A stretch of 64,000 nt of DNA, taken from NCBI GenBank assembly GCA_021234155.1, contig JAJEKV010000103.1:1614001-1678000 (forward strand). The letters are read 5' to 3'. The translations under genes and the position numbers were made by a program. The notes under the pieces were generated by a model. That model saw only the letters and a program-made list of their open reading frames with translations, was not told the DNA's origin and ran no database searches. This DNA comes from Isoetes taiwanensis. Its lineage: Eukaryota; Streptophyta; Lycopodiopsida; Isoetales; Isoetaceae. Shown piece after piece: positions 49,316 to 61,590 of the stretch. Position 1 is the first letter of the stretch. Each line of letters opens with the position of its first letter.

Positions 49316-52300
49316 TCAGTTACGTATTGCTGTTAATGATGAATACCTCCGCGTCGTCGGTATATGCAATACGCCGGTGGCATAAACGATCGGGACAATT
49401 TACTTGAAGCAAACGAACTGGTACAGGCCCCTGGTCGAAATCTTGCTGCAGGTAGGTACAACCGGTTTTAACTATGGGAACGTACTTTGCTATTTGCTCC
49501 GCGCGGGAATCGCCATTACAGACCTGTGCACAAAGCGGCGGTGCATTTCGCTTGTGTTATATTTTATTCTATAGTTGTAGTGATACATTTGTAATGAATG
49601 GACCCGTAATGAATCTAGTGCCTAACAAAGCGTCGGATAAGGAAAAATTTGTGGCGTTCTTTTTCTTCTCTTACCTGTTTTCTCTTTCCTAATAATCCAT
49701 CAAATTCACTCTGGCTTGTTTTTGCTGATGGAGATCGGCATGCAGAGTCGAGAGATTGAACCCGGTGATGAGAGAAAGGTTCGCGGGTTGAGCAGGGATT
49801 AAGCTAGAAAGAAAGAGAGAGCGTAATAAGTAAGCATTTTTTAACCCCTAGTATTTTTGCCGTATGATAAGTACGTGCCTTCCGTCTTCATTGAAGAAGC
49901 ATCCAGCGTTGGGAATTACCCAGGTTACCTATGGATCTGACGGTAGGATATCTGATTCTACAAAAGCGGTTTGGGTTCTCATTGGGGAAAGTCAGGGTTC
50001 GGGATAGTGCGGTTTCGGGGCTGCAGGCACATGATGATCGAAGAATACATTCATACGAAATTTACATTTTAAAGCTCAGGAGGAAAGTCTAGTTCGGGAA
50101 CATCATCCGCGATTTATTCATTGTCGTTTTCCAGGTTAAATACATGTCTTGTCTTTGCTTGCTTGGTACAATTCCATTTCTTTCATTTATGGTCTTTTGC
50201 TTGCTTTTGCTTGCTTCTTTCCAATTCATTTACCTTGATTCTTTGCATTGCTATGTCCTCTTATTTGTTGAGCTGAGACTGGCAATCAACTTTGGCTTAT
50301 GTTTTAAAAGAACGACCAGGGAGGCTCAAAAATAGGGGAAACACTGAAGGAACATGGGGCGGATTCTAGAGACTCCTTGCAATTAAAATGGACCAGTCTG
50401 ACACATATTCAGAAATTTAGGCATTATGACAAGCGACTTTACACGTAATAATAGCTACTCCGTGCCTCTAACGGCGAGGTTCAAGCTTAATCCAAAAACC
50501 GAGAAGATAGGGTATTTGGTGAAGAGCACTTCGCGTTTAGTACTTTGCCTTTTATTCCTTTCATTTGTTAGATGAGACAAATTTTATTGTGTAGATCCAT
50601 TAATCGCTGGAAGGCGGTACGTGAAAAAAACAGAGATGATGCTTATAAGTGATAAGAAGGACGAAGACCAAATGAAGATTATAAGTTACTTTGGTAGGTA
50701 CTGAAGAGGAAAAGGTAATTGCCCATTTGCATTTGTAGATGCATTGTTGGATAATGTTAGCATTTTATTTGGCCAAAATTGTCTTAAATAATAATGGTGT
50801 ATATGGGAGCTATATATGGTGCAAGGAGGGAGATACATCTAGATGAAGATGGTGGACATGGAAGACAGCCTCCAGGCATCTTGATTGAAATGTATTTGCA
50901 GGGGTGTTAAAAGATTGGAAGAAGGTTGAATCTAAAAGAGACTAGTGGGAACCCATGGGCGTTTGGTAAAAGGTTATTTGCTTACGTTATTTTCCCTAGA
51001 GGGCAGTAGGTAGCATTGTCGTGGAGTAAGCTACTGTGTTTTATCATGTTTTATAGTTTTGTTAACAACATTTGAAATGTAACATTGGCGAGGGTTGGTT
51101 TCACGTGAGGGTGGTGAAGGCAAGCCCCAAACCCGTGAAAGATCACATGGAGGATTTCTTGCAAATAAAAAGAAACCCGCGTCACCAGCGAGAAAAGGAA
51201 ACCCTAATAGAAAAGAATAGGGCCAGTGAGGTTATAGATGGCTGCAGTTGCCGCTAAAGTACTGGGGCGCTTCTCTTGCATTTTCAGCACAATACTTGAA
51301 TCTGGCTGAGCAAACTTTTAGCGTGAGTTCGCCAATAATAACTGATTTCAGAGCACGAGCCGTTAAAACTGGCTGGGTCCGCCCATCTCCAACTTTCTTT
51401 ACTTGCTGGATATTCTATCGAATTGAAAATTCTATATAGAGCGGATATGGCATGCGACTGCTTTGATATATTGTAGTGAATTCAAGTTCCATGCTATTGG
51501 GCAAACTCTGAAACAATGGCTTTCATTTTAGAACGTTATCTGATGCATATAGTCCCATTCTGAAATAATAGGCTTGTGGGTTCTTGCAGCTATGGGGATG
51601 ACGAGCTACGGTGATGCTGGGCATTTTGAGTTTAGCAATTGCAAATTTGCAGTTCAGTTTACCTATCCGCATTTGCAGTAATATGAGGTACAGCTTGAGA
51701 GCTCATGACACAATATATTGACCAGATGCTTGTTCATAGGCTGCTGCACAGCCTCCTCACCCATACCCGCCACATGGACTCCTTTAAAGTATTGTAACAC
51801 AAAAATCCGATTACACATAGCAATAAATACTGGATAGCCATAAAAAGCATATTAATGCCAATGACACAAACTTATAGAAAGAAGTTGTTGGATTAACGCG
51901 AAAGAAGTTCGCGAATGTCATAGTGCGGTATGCGGTCCGCTGGCGTTACTAAGCACATGTAGCATCCTGCTGGAATGGTGGATGGACCTTGAGCCATCAC
52001 GAGGTTATACATAGACTTCAGCGTTTTTATCTTTCCTTTAAAATGTATCCAACTCCATAATGCGTCTCATTGCTCTGTGGAACCTATACTTCACGCGCTT
52101 GCGTGCCAATAACGATAATTACCTAACTTTGTTTTTACTTAGGAATCAGGGTTTCTTCAACGCAACAACACTTTGAGACTTTGTGAGTACTTTGTGCTGT
52201 ACACACAGCGGGCATGCCCTGCTGGCCTCATTGCTCCAGTTCCTCGTTGCTTCGGCACATCTTCCTGGTCAGTTTTTCTTGAAAATTATCGGCATAAAGA

Positions 52301-53060
52301 ACCTGAGCTCCCTCTCTCAAGCCTTAAGGCTGGACCTTTCCGATATGCTAAACATTACTGAAGCTGAGAATCGGAAGATTATTTTAAATACTCCAAGGAC
52401 ATTTAGGCGTGGCCTTCTTTGAAACTCTTTACTCAACGTGAAACTGCTGCTGATGCATTTATTGCATAGAGCGCATTGCCCTAAATGATCCGGAGACTAC
52501 TTGCAAAATTTATTCCATAGTGGGGAACATTTCTTCATAACTTGTTGAATGGAAATATTTCTGGTGCAGATTCCATAGGACAACTTTCAAGTATGGTACA
52601 CCTTTAACCTATTATGCTGAATAAATCCATACATTACAGAGTAAATCCGATTACTAGCTAGCACTATTATCTTGATAAATCCGCGTAGAGTAAATCCAGG
52701 TCACCTAAGCTCGGTGATGCCTTGCCATCCCTAGCTGATTTGGGAAGCTTAGATATTTTAGATATGCAATACAACATCGCAGAACGCCAGCCTTGTGTGA
52801 CTGCTTCTAATCTCAGTCAGGAGGGACAAGCTCAGAAACTAAAGCTTGGGATTCCACTAGTCAAAGAATTAAACTTCAAGATTCAAGATCTCCAAAGAAG
52901 TAAGACTTTACGCCATTTAGTATATTTACTTTATGAAAAGGTTGGGCTGGATATAGCTTTTCATTTGGCTTCACAGTGGGGGACGGACATTTAGCATGTT
53001 CCATGACATATCCAATGTATTGCGAGTTCGAAAGGTGGCCCGGCTTAGTTGGAATAGGTC
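49316..53060. repeat. Large tandem duplication, copy 2 (CpG-replete)
   Basis: Same order of landmarks as copy 1 but about 0.7 kb shorter, with many small indels and substitutions, so the duplication is old. The copy abuts copy 1 directly. It contains clearly more CG dinucleotides. The short frames in it (52183-52422, 52722-52994) are not conserved in copy 1, so I do not treat them as genes. Confidence 0.8.
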
Positions 53061-54380
53061 AGTTGCATAAACGCAGGAAGCATGCCATAGGTGCGGCTGT
53101 TAGCTTCGGCAACTAATAAAAGGATAAGGCGATGCGTGTTGTAAGGAGGCCCACCAATCGGTGCTCTGTTTATTTAAAAGCATTAGGCATCTTGATACAA
53201 TAGGAAGGATACACCGCATCTGGCAGGGTAGCCTTCATTATTTAAATGTACCCGTACATTTCACCAACCCGTACAGGTGATGGAAGACTTTACGAGTCGG
53301 TACTTTCGTTCTGAAAAGAGCGACAAAAGCGCTGGAGTCATTACGATTTATTATACCGGCGCGTATGCATTTCATTTGATTGATTTGGCTGGCTGGGGTT
53401 TCATTTGGTTACTGGATTTGGATCAAGCGGCAAAGGCACTGGCGACTAACTCTATTTTTTTAATCTTATGTGGATTCAGGGATTAGGGGTGCTTACCCAT
53501 ACGCAACAGCAAGCTGCTTGTGATAAAGAAGAAGAGATCATAGGGGCACTCGAGAATCTCTAATTGCCCGAAGGAGAATTCTACTGGAAATGTAAACACT
53601 TCGTTTTGTTTTGATTCGATTCGTTTTCAAATGAGAGCTCAAAATTTACAGGATTTTGTTCTTTTTGTAGTTTGAAGCGTTGCATTTCTTAGGAAGGAGG
53701 CCGAGGAAGGAAGAATAAGCGGCGAAGAACAAGTGAGCTTACTTTAGCGACTACGATATCGCACTATCCTTCTCTCACGCCGACAACACATTTTGGAAGC
53801 AAAAATAGAGCGCCACCACCGCGGCGTCGAAGGAAGAAAAAGCACTAGTTCATAATGGATCTAGAAGAAGCGGGCGACCCATATGAGTTGAGGAAAGTGA
53901 GAATGCCCATGCGTTTGATGGGTGACAGAAGTGGATGGAGTAGAGGATTAGAAGCGGAAGGTATGGAAGATGATGTAGGATTACGGTGGAGTTAAATTGT
54001 CGTGGCGCTGAGTTGCCTTTATGAAGATCTGCTGACATTGATGCTTTTTAGAGTTATGGAGGGATTTGGAAATTCTAGGGTAGCGGAAGGTAGGTTTATG
54101 AAGAAGAAATGATGTATGGAGGAGGGCAGCAAGAGAGAGCTGATGGCCATCGCTTAGGAAAAAAAAGGGAAAAGAAAGACAAAAGGCATTTTGGGTTCAC
54201 ACGAATTTATGGATGGTATTACCCGCGAAACATTGCGCGTATAAGTCATAGAAGTCAAAGAGGCGACGCGTTCCATAAGATATGACCATCAAGTTTTGAT
54301 GTGTTTCACGGAGCTTTGCTTTACTATCTTTAATCACGTAATGACTTTGCTTGTAATATTATTCTGTTGATTTTGATAAG
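53061..54380. other. No gene recognised
   Basis: A 69-codon frame at 53277-53486 and a short frame from 53854 (MDLEEAGDP) have no recognisable domain. The purine-rich stretch at 53690-54180 is unlike its neighbours. Confidence 0.3.
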
Positions 54381-54399
54381 TCTAGTTTGCATTTACTCA

Positions 54400-54870
54400 A
54401 TAGCAGTCAGTCTTTTATCTTTACATTTCTTTTTATTCTATTATACATTTTGTTCTAAATGTCAATTGCCTATTTTATCTGTTGCTTAACAAACTGTTTA
54501 ATTCGTATGTCTATTAATAGATATTTGTAGGTATATATTAGTATTCTTAAGGCTAACAACTGTAATGATGTGGCTAATAACTTTGATTATCGACTATTGC
54601 ATGATATTTAATACGACTATTACTGACCAATTTGTCATTATCATTTGACATATGCCTAACATGGCGAACTGTGACTAAGTATTTGACTAATATGTGACTA
54701 AATATTGCAACATAGGCAACATTGACTAATTCGTACCTATTTAAAACGACTAATTAGCTATTTACTGACAAGGTAGACTAAGTAGCCCGGCTAGAACTAT
54801 CTATTACATTGACTAATTAATAAAATTCGGCGTGACTAATTGGTATTCAAGCTTATATGACTAATAGCGA
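54400..54870. repeat. Second GACTAA-type repeat array
   Basis: A dozen or more (T)GACTAA/T units (for example 54673, 54683, 54693, 54722, 54757, 54812, 54831, 54858) have the same strand and style as the array at 38285-38740. It probably marks another end or fragment of the same CACTA family. No CACTA terminus is visible at its edges. Confidence 0.6.
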
Positions 54871-57630
54871 AACACTCGTAAATATGGCTAATATTAGCCG
54901 GATAAAACTGATCACTTTATTAAATGGGAACAAGTTTTGGACACTTGTCTATTTTACGAAGGGCTTTCGACTAATGTTGTGGCGTTTAGCCATCATTTCT
55001 CTTATGTGGTATGGCTTTGGGTCTCCGAGAGTTCGGCTAACGAGGCGAATTCATGGCAATGGTTGGTGGCATATGGGCTGCTTGTAACTGGAGTAGTCCT
55101 CCATCCGCCCCTCCACACAATGCACATAGCCCGGGACGGTTGAAAAGTGTTGGAACACGGCGCTTCCGCGGTCACATGGCCAGGCTATTCCTAGGTTACG
55201 CATCTCCCGGTTCGATTCGGCGGTAAAGGGATCACTCCCTCCGAGAGATCCTACGCGCAACAAGGCTGAGGTGCGCCAAGCCGATTGGAACCCAATGGAG
55301 AGTGGCTATCCTCCAGGGGTGTGAGCCATGCGCCTTGCCCACACGCGTTATGAAGCCATTAGACTGATCAGGAATACGGTGGGCCTTACACACCGGAGGA
55401 TCATTCTCGCGGGACCTTAGACCTCCTTTGCGGGCGTTGTCCCCTCACACGGCAGTGTGGTTGCAGCCGCACCGGCCAGTTACGGTGCTGAGGCTAGCTA
55501 GAATTCAACCTCTGCGGCAGATTCTACCCACCCTCCCCCTCCACGAATGGTGGTTAGGCCGTAATGTACATCACGGAAGAGTTAAAAGACTGGATAAATC
55601 TATGAAGTTTGGGTTTTGCTGGTTGGAAAAACTTGAGTATCCCAGGATAGTACCTGGAACGCTGGGCATTTAATAGGCTAAATTATCTTGCGTTCATGGG
55701 AGCGGTTTGAGGCTAAATTATTCATCACCGATCGCCAAGCTCGCTCCACTCGCTTTACAGGCTGGGTATTTGCTAGAAGATGAAGCTAGAAGAGAACTAA
55801 TAAGGCTGAACGCAAGGCGTGGGAGGCGGTTTTGGCTCTTTGACAGGCCGGCAAGCCACTGAATGGCATAGGCAAAGTAAACAAGTTAGGACATGCCTGA
55901 CGGAAGGGGGGTTAGGGCTAGGGTTCCAATTATCCCGCTAAGCATTGCGGATGACTAAGATTTTTTATTACTTGCCTTTGACAACTTCGTTGGCACATGG
56001 TACGTCGCATTGTAATCTTTTTACGCCGCAAGTTGCCCAGGGTGCTACTGTAGGGTATTTTGCATCGGTCGGGATAAATTATGCGTGGCGAAATAGACGA
56101 TATAAGGGACATCTTTGTCTTTGGAACGTCACAACCCTGAAACTTCAACGAGTGTTGGAGATATTGATGGCAGGCACTGTCAGGCGTAGGAACCTCAAAC
56201 TGGAATTGCGGGTCTCGGGGAAGGGTTTCAAGGGCATGTTGTACATCTTCCAGGTCTCAGTAGTATGGAATGAGAAGTGTGAATTGTAGTCAGAGGCAAC
56301 CACTTGGAATAGAAATTGAAGGCAGTAACTCATGTCTCAGGTGGTAGGCCCCATTAGGTAGCAGACATATTGGAGCGGCACTGAGGTTGGTTTTTGAAGA
56401 AACCAAACTCGGGGAGCCGTAAAACCCTCGTGGCACGTATATAGCACTTATTCTAGGAGATGCATATTCTTTTCCGATTGCACCATGTACTATGATAGAC
56501 CGAGGAAGAATGGTTTGGGAGGCTGCGGCCCCAAGGATGCATGCATACCTGGCTGAGACCCGAAGTTTGAGCTGAACAGTCGATTACTTCCCAATAGGCC
56601 AATCAGAAGGATTAAGCACCATTAGGTGAGTGCTCAAGAGCTTTCAACAAGCTAAATCATGCGCCGCGAATCCGGATGACACCGACTGAAAAATTGCAGC
56701 CAATTTCTTGCAGCCAAGGGGTAGGGTATGGTGATTCTTTGCATAAAACAACCAGAATCCAGCATACAAATCATAAACCATCCGGAAGGTCGTCACGACA
56801 AGCTTTTAAAAAGATCCAAAACACCCAGGAACCATTAGGAATCGAGCTGGAAGGCAAAGCGGGGCTGAAACCCTAGCATGTATCGCGGCATACTGCAGCT
56901 CAATTACAGAGATGCAAGTAAGTATATACCACTTTTACTTTCATTTATGTGTTGCAACATTTTGAAGCATTTTGAAGGCGTTTCCATAATGAGAGTTTAA
57001 AGTAGAGTATGCATCTAGATCAACATCATTACGATCTTTATACATGTTGCACAGTCTTGCTATATTATCTTTAAAGCGAGGTTATATACTATTTGTATAT
57101 TTGCCTTTCTGTAAAACTGTTCATGCATCCTACTGGGCGGGTTTAACCTGCGATCCCACTTCCACGCATAAAATTGTGCCATTCTTCTGGTAATGATCTT
57201 CAGCTTTTTATATTCCCCAAAAGATAGATGGGTGGTAGATGTTTACATTTTCACATCACGCCCTACATAGTTGCGAAAGCCAAACATAGCCCAGCCGCAT
57301 TGATCTTATGTTATGCATCTAACTGTCATTTTGTATACCATTTGTTGAGCAACTTTTTCTCATAAAGCGGTTTAGGTGCTTCTTGTGAATTAATCCATAA
57401 TTAGGTTTTAAACGGAATTTACCTTATTATTATATACATGTCGCGGATACAAAACATTTTGTAATGTGATATATTTTTCCAATTTTGTGGCGCGCGGCAT
57501 CCATTTTCATTACGATTTTTTAGTTTGCACTGTTTATGCTGACATACTTTTGTATGGGTGGAACAACACCGCAGGATTGTTTTGTGGGCATAAGCGGACT
57601 TAGCCATTTATACCTTTTTTTCATGGCATC
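54871..57630. other. Decayed repeat DNA, probably upstream part of the LINE at 57.6 kb
   Basis: GC-richer DNA with many broken frames. It lies directly 5' of a LINE reverse transcriptase and may hold its endonuclease part, but no endonuclease motif can be called with confidence. Nothing else is recognised. Confidence 0.3.
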
Positions 57631-57639
57631 CGCTATTTT

Positions 57640-59150
57640 GATTTAGGGACATTTATCTATCTCTTCGGTGTGGACACCGTGGGATTATTCCAGATCTACA
57701 AAGGTTACTGGCCAGCAATTACCCGAACCATCATGGGTCAGCTCGGTGTTTGCCAAGGCAGTAGGCATTCTCAAACAATGAGACTTAACCCCGGATGAAG
57801 CGGAAGTCGGGGCACTTTGAGGCAGGCTTGGTACGTGACCATTGATCACATCTTCACACTGGGGCCGTGCAGGCTGCGCGGGGCGTGTTGTTTAGCGTTT
57901 GCAAAGCTTCACGACCACGATTACCGGGAAAAGAAATTTGTGGTGATTACCATCAGGGCTCCCTGGATCTATGTAGAGCGATTAATACTGGTATCTCTGA
58001 AGGCACAGGCCGCTGGCCATGGGAAGGCGGTGTTTGCAGCTGGAGTTAGAGCAAGGTTGTCTCTGCCCACCTCTTTGGGACTTTCATTTGGGCGTTGGAA
58101 GCACGGCTTTGGAGGCCGGGGGGGAGGGGCCTCCACGGCTCTTACACGGGTCATCCGGTGACTCATCTATGCGGATAGATGGGACTCTGTACACAGGAGG
58201 GCATGCGAGGCACGCACAGATGCCACGGACACATTACGCGGTAATAGGACATGCGTCAACACAGCCCAAGACTAAATTGGTCTCGCATATCTTCCGCAAA
58301 ATAAATACGGCTACAAACAACTGCTCGAGCAGATGGTAGAGTCACATGACTACAGAGCACGGGGATTGATTTCAAAGATCCCCTCAATGCCATTCAGGAC
58401 CATCCATTCGCCCCGAATTGTGCGCGGAGTTGGAAGCGTTATACGGAATACAAAACAATAGTCCGCAGGCCCATTTGTAGGCTGGGGCACTAGTCACATT
58501 TGTTCACGGCGCTGGGTGGGCAATTCTTTTGTATGAATTGAGTGTAGGGCCGGTGTTTAATCTTTGGCGACTTAGGGCTGGCTTGACGAGTCCGGCATTT
58601 TAGCGGGCGCTTTGAGGTCAAGCCCTCGGTTCCATATAGGTCTTTATTCAGGAGACAAGATTCACCCCTGCGGCCTTGACCCTCGATAGACACATTGTTT
58701 ATTTCGAGGGTAGCCAGCGCGGCGCCATCCGCGCGGTTTGGCTTCTGGCGTAGCGTGGGTATAACGACTCGGGGCTTGTTGGAAGACAAAGAGTGATGCA
58801 TTTGGCCTTGGCTGGGCGTGGCGCCTTAAGTCGTCAGGAGTGCCTACGAGCGCCGGCCGGGCAGGCGGGAGAGTACTTGGACTCATTTCACAGGAAGCTC
58901 ACGGACCACCATGCTCTGGAGCGATAAGATGGCACTGGCGACACATGACCCTACAGTTCGGGGCCGGCTCTTTTCTCGGTTACTTGTGGCATGAGGTTCG
59001 CCGTCAAATTGAGCAGGGGCCACATCTTAGAAGCAGGGGCGGGTGGGTGGTTTGGAGGCCAGCAGGGGCGGGCTTCTCCGTTATTTGAGGTTGTTGAGGA
59101 TGAAGCCCTACATACCTTCTAAAACATCCATTTATAATTCCGGTCAGGCC
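57640..59150 (+). mobile_element. Heavily decayed LINE reverse transcriptase
   Basis: Reverse-transcriptase landmarks appear in the right order on the plus strand but hop between frames. TIDHIFTL (about 57840), ACCLAFAKLHD (57882-57914, motif A position), GVRARLSLPTSL (about 58042-58077, motif B position), LIYADRWDS (about 58163, catalytic box with the second Asp replaced), then a Lys-Thr-Lys at 58270, an LLYELSVG stretch near 58530 matching the usual LLYG-x-E-V-W-G, and near 58990-59140 QIEQGPHLRSR followed by VVEDEALHTF. The tail resembles the LINE end at 27.8-28.2 kb. Stops and shifts occur throughout, so it is an old inactive copy. Its 3' tail is not followed by a clear A-run. Confidence 0.6.
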
Positions 59151-61400
59151 ACTCTAGAACACTCTTAGTGCGACTGAGTGCACTTTACCACAATTTCAGT
59201 CTGTAGTCCGATTCGATCCTTAGCTCCTACCTCCCGGGGTTTGGATCGCGGACTCCTTAGGGCTTGCAGTCAGGGAATTCATATTATATTATTTATCATT
59301 TACTTGGCTGACATACTGGTGGACTTTTCCCTCGTAAGGGAGTTTAGTCGGGCAGACGGTAATTGGGTCCCGCGGGCGTTGGCTCCTTGAGGCGTGAGCA
59401 TTTCCCTTCCTTCCCTTATACATTGTTAGCACTTTCTATCTAAAGATCATGTTGTTGTTCATGGAAGATAGTTGAACATCCTAAGTTTAAATGGTGGTAT
59501 TAAGATAACTCAAGGCAATGTGGTTTGTCTTAACTTGATATATGCCTAAAACATTTGTTTATGGCGGATGGGTCAAATTGCCTGCTGGTAACCTTTTCCC
59601 GGTTTTACTTTACATTTGCTAGATATGTTGAAAGGCGTTAGCCGGATGGAAAAACATACGTTTATCCTCTTGAGATTAACGCGGGCAATCCTTGGAATGA
59701 TGACGCCGGTATGAACTATCCATGGTGATGTGGTTTGAAATTGAGCAAACGTATTGCTCATAGTGCAAGACATATAGTTGGTAAAATCTGATATTTATGT
59801 TGGTCAAGTTATATGACCAGAATCTATATTTGTTGATATTTGAAAATATATAGCTATGTTGAGCAAGGTTTATTGCTTTTTCTACTTCTAGTGATTTACA
59901 TGAAATAGATAAAGTGTCTTTAGTAGAGGCCACATGGAAACAACAGTAGGTCATTTTGTTTGGCTGTGGCTTTTGCTTCTATTATCAATATTTATGAAAA
60001 CGCGCATTATAAGAATAATAATAATACTATTCTTGAGGCTAGGTATTTGTTTGTTAAATAAGTATTTTATATATAGATCTTTATATTTAGCAGCTCACGA
60101 TCAAGACTTTTGTGATATAGTAGACACATAGTCCTTAACTCCGGGGGCTGGGTTTGAAATGTAATCCAAGAATGAGCTGAATAGGCTTAAGTCTGTTTGC
60201 GTAACGACAACAAGGTAGATATTTGTGTGTGTTGTTTTTTTTTTTTTTTTTTAATGCTTATTTGGTGGTTGCTACTTTAAGATGCATTTAGAGGTTTCAC
60301 ATGAAGGAAAGAAACTTCAGCAAAATTTTTATGCGCTTGGGATTCATTTCCCTTGGCGCCGGGGCGGACAATATTTTCCTTAGCTCTCATGAAGTTTTAG
60401 CACGGTTAAAGGCCTCCACACTGCTGAACTTGTTTTGCGGGCATCGATTGCATCGGAAATATCCATACACATACTTTGCACTTTTAACCCTTTGCTGCGG
60501 CACTTATGAAATACGCGTTTGATGTTGGCTTCGGCGAAACGCTCGGCGCTTTTCTCACGTTGGATATCATATGGCCATTCCATGGTCAAAGGACGCTGAA
60601 GAACATCACTGGCTTCGCGCGCATGCGTGCCGCCATATGTTGTATATGCTAACTGTAAGAAGCAATGGGGTGGCTTTTCCTCATTTTGGTTTAAGTTTTT
60701 TACTTACATAAACTTTGTTTAGTGAAGCTGGACTTAGGGCTGCGGTATTGTTTTGTACGGTAGAGTATAGACAAGACCTGGGTAAAAACAATTTTATATA
60801 ATTTGACCTGATTATACCTGAGAAATTAGGTGCCCATCCATTGATCAAAACGGCATTAAGGACACCACATTTTTCAAAGGACAATGTGCCTTCCAACTTG
60901 CTCAGGTCAGCTGCTGGCTGCGTATTTGCCGTTAATCGCGACTGCATATTTGACCGTTTCACGCTGCTTTACCTGGAAGTCCCTACAAATCCGGCCAAAT
61001 TACCGCCATCGTAAGCAGAAGCAAAATGCAATCAGGCAAAAAATCGAATAACTTTATACGGTAACCACAAGGCTAACCTTGCATGCAAAGAGCAACAGAA
61101 GCATTGAAGAACTGGGGCTTTGGTCCACGAAAAAAGTAAAAAAAATTACGCAGGCTTGAAACTTCGTTGGAAATCGTCCAGTCAAGCGTTAATTTTAAAC
61201 GGTAAGAGTCGTAGATCTTCTGGCAGAACTTTCGCTGGGAGTCATCGGGCGTGGGCCGAAAAAACAGAGAAGGATAAGAATATGAAACTTCGTCAAAGCG
61301 ACTCCAAATTCGATCAAACAATCTGATAGATACTGGGCTTTCGGGCGCAGGCTACGGGGCAAATTCTTCATGATAAGCGTCTCGAAAAAATACCACCACA
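59151..61400. other. No gene recognised
   Basis: AT-rich DNA with a T-run at about 60235-60252. Frames at 60301-60522 (+), 60681-60962 (-) and 61073-61321 (-) have no domain or conserved motif. Confidence 0.35.
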
Positions 61401-61439
61401 CACTAAGACTCATGGCAAACCCGCGGAAAAAGGCTCCCC

Positions 61440-61590
61440 CACGGTTTGTTCACGTAAAGAGGCAGCCACGTGTCCGGAGTTTCCATTAAGCGAAACTCCT
61501 GTATGTTATAAAGCGCGTGGGGCCATTTCTACGTTTGCAGGCGGTTGAAAGATGAAGAATGTTTTTGGGCGATTTAATATGAAGGTTGGT
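61440..61590 (+). promoter_or_regulatory. Promoter-like segment (G-box/ABRE and TATA)
   Basis: GCCACGTGTC near 61466 contains the CACGTG/ACGTGTC core bound by plant bZIP factors. TTATAAAGC follows about 40 bases later (near 61508). About 45 bases further on an ATG (61552) opens a short frame that meets a donor-like AAG/GTTGGT. No coding continuation is recognised downstream, so this is a lead rather than a gene. Confidence 0.25.

Noticed and set aside
55905-55930. GGGTTAGGGCTAGGGTT considered as telomeric repeat
   Set aside because: Only two or three imperfect units, with no array.
57817-58161. 114-codon frame considered as a separate gene
   Set aside because: It overlaps the reverse-transcriptase landmarks of the decayed LINE and ends by frameshift, so it is a fragment of that element.
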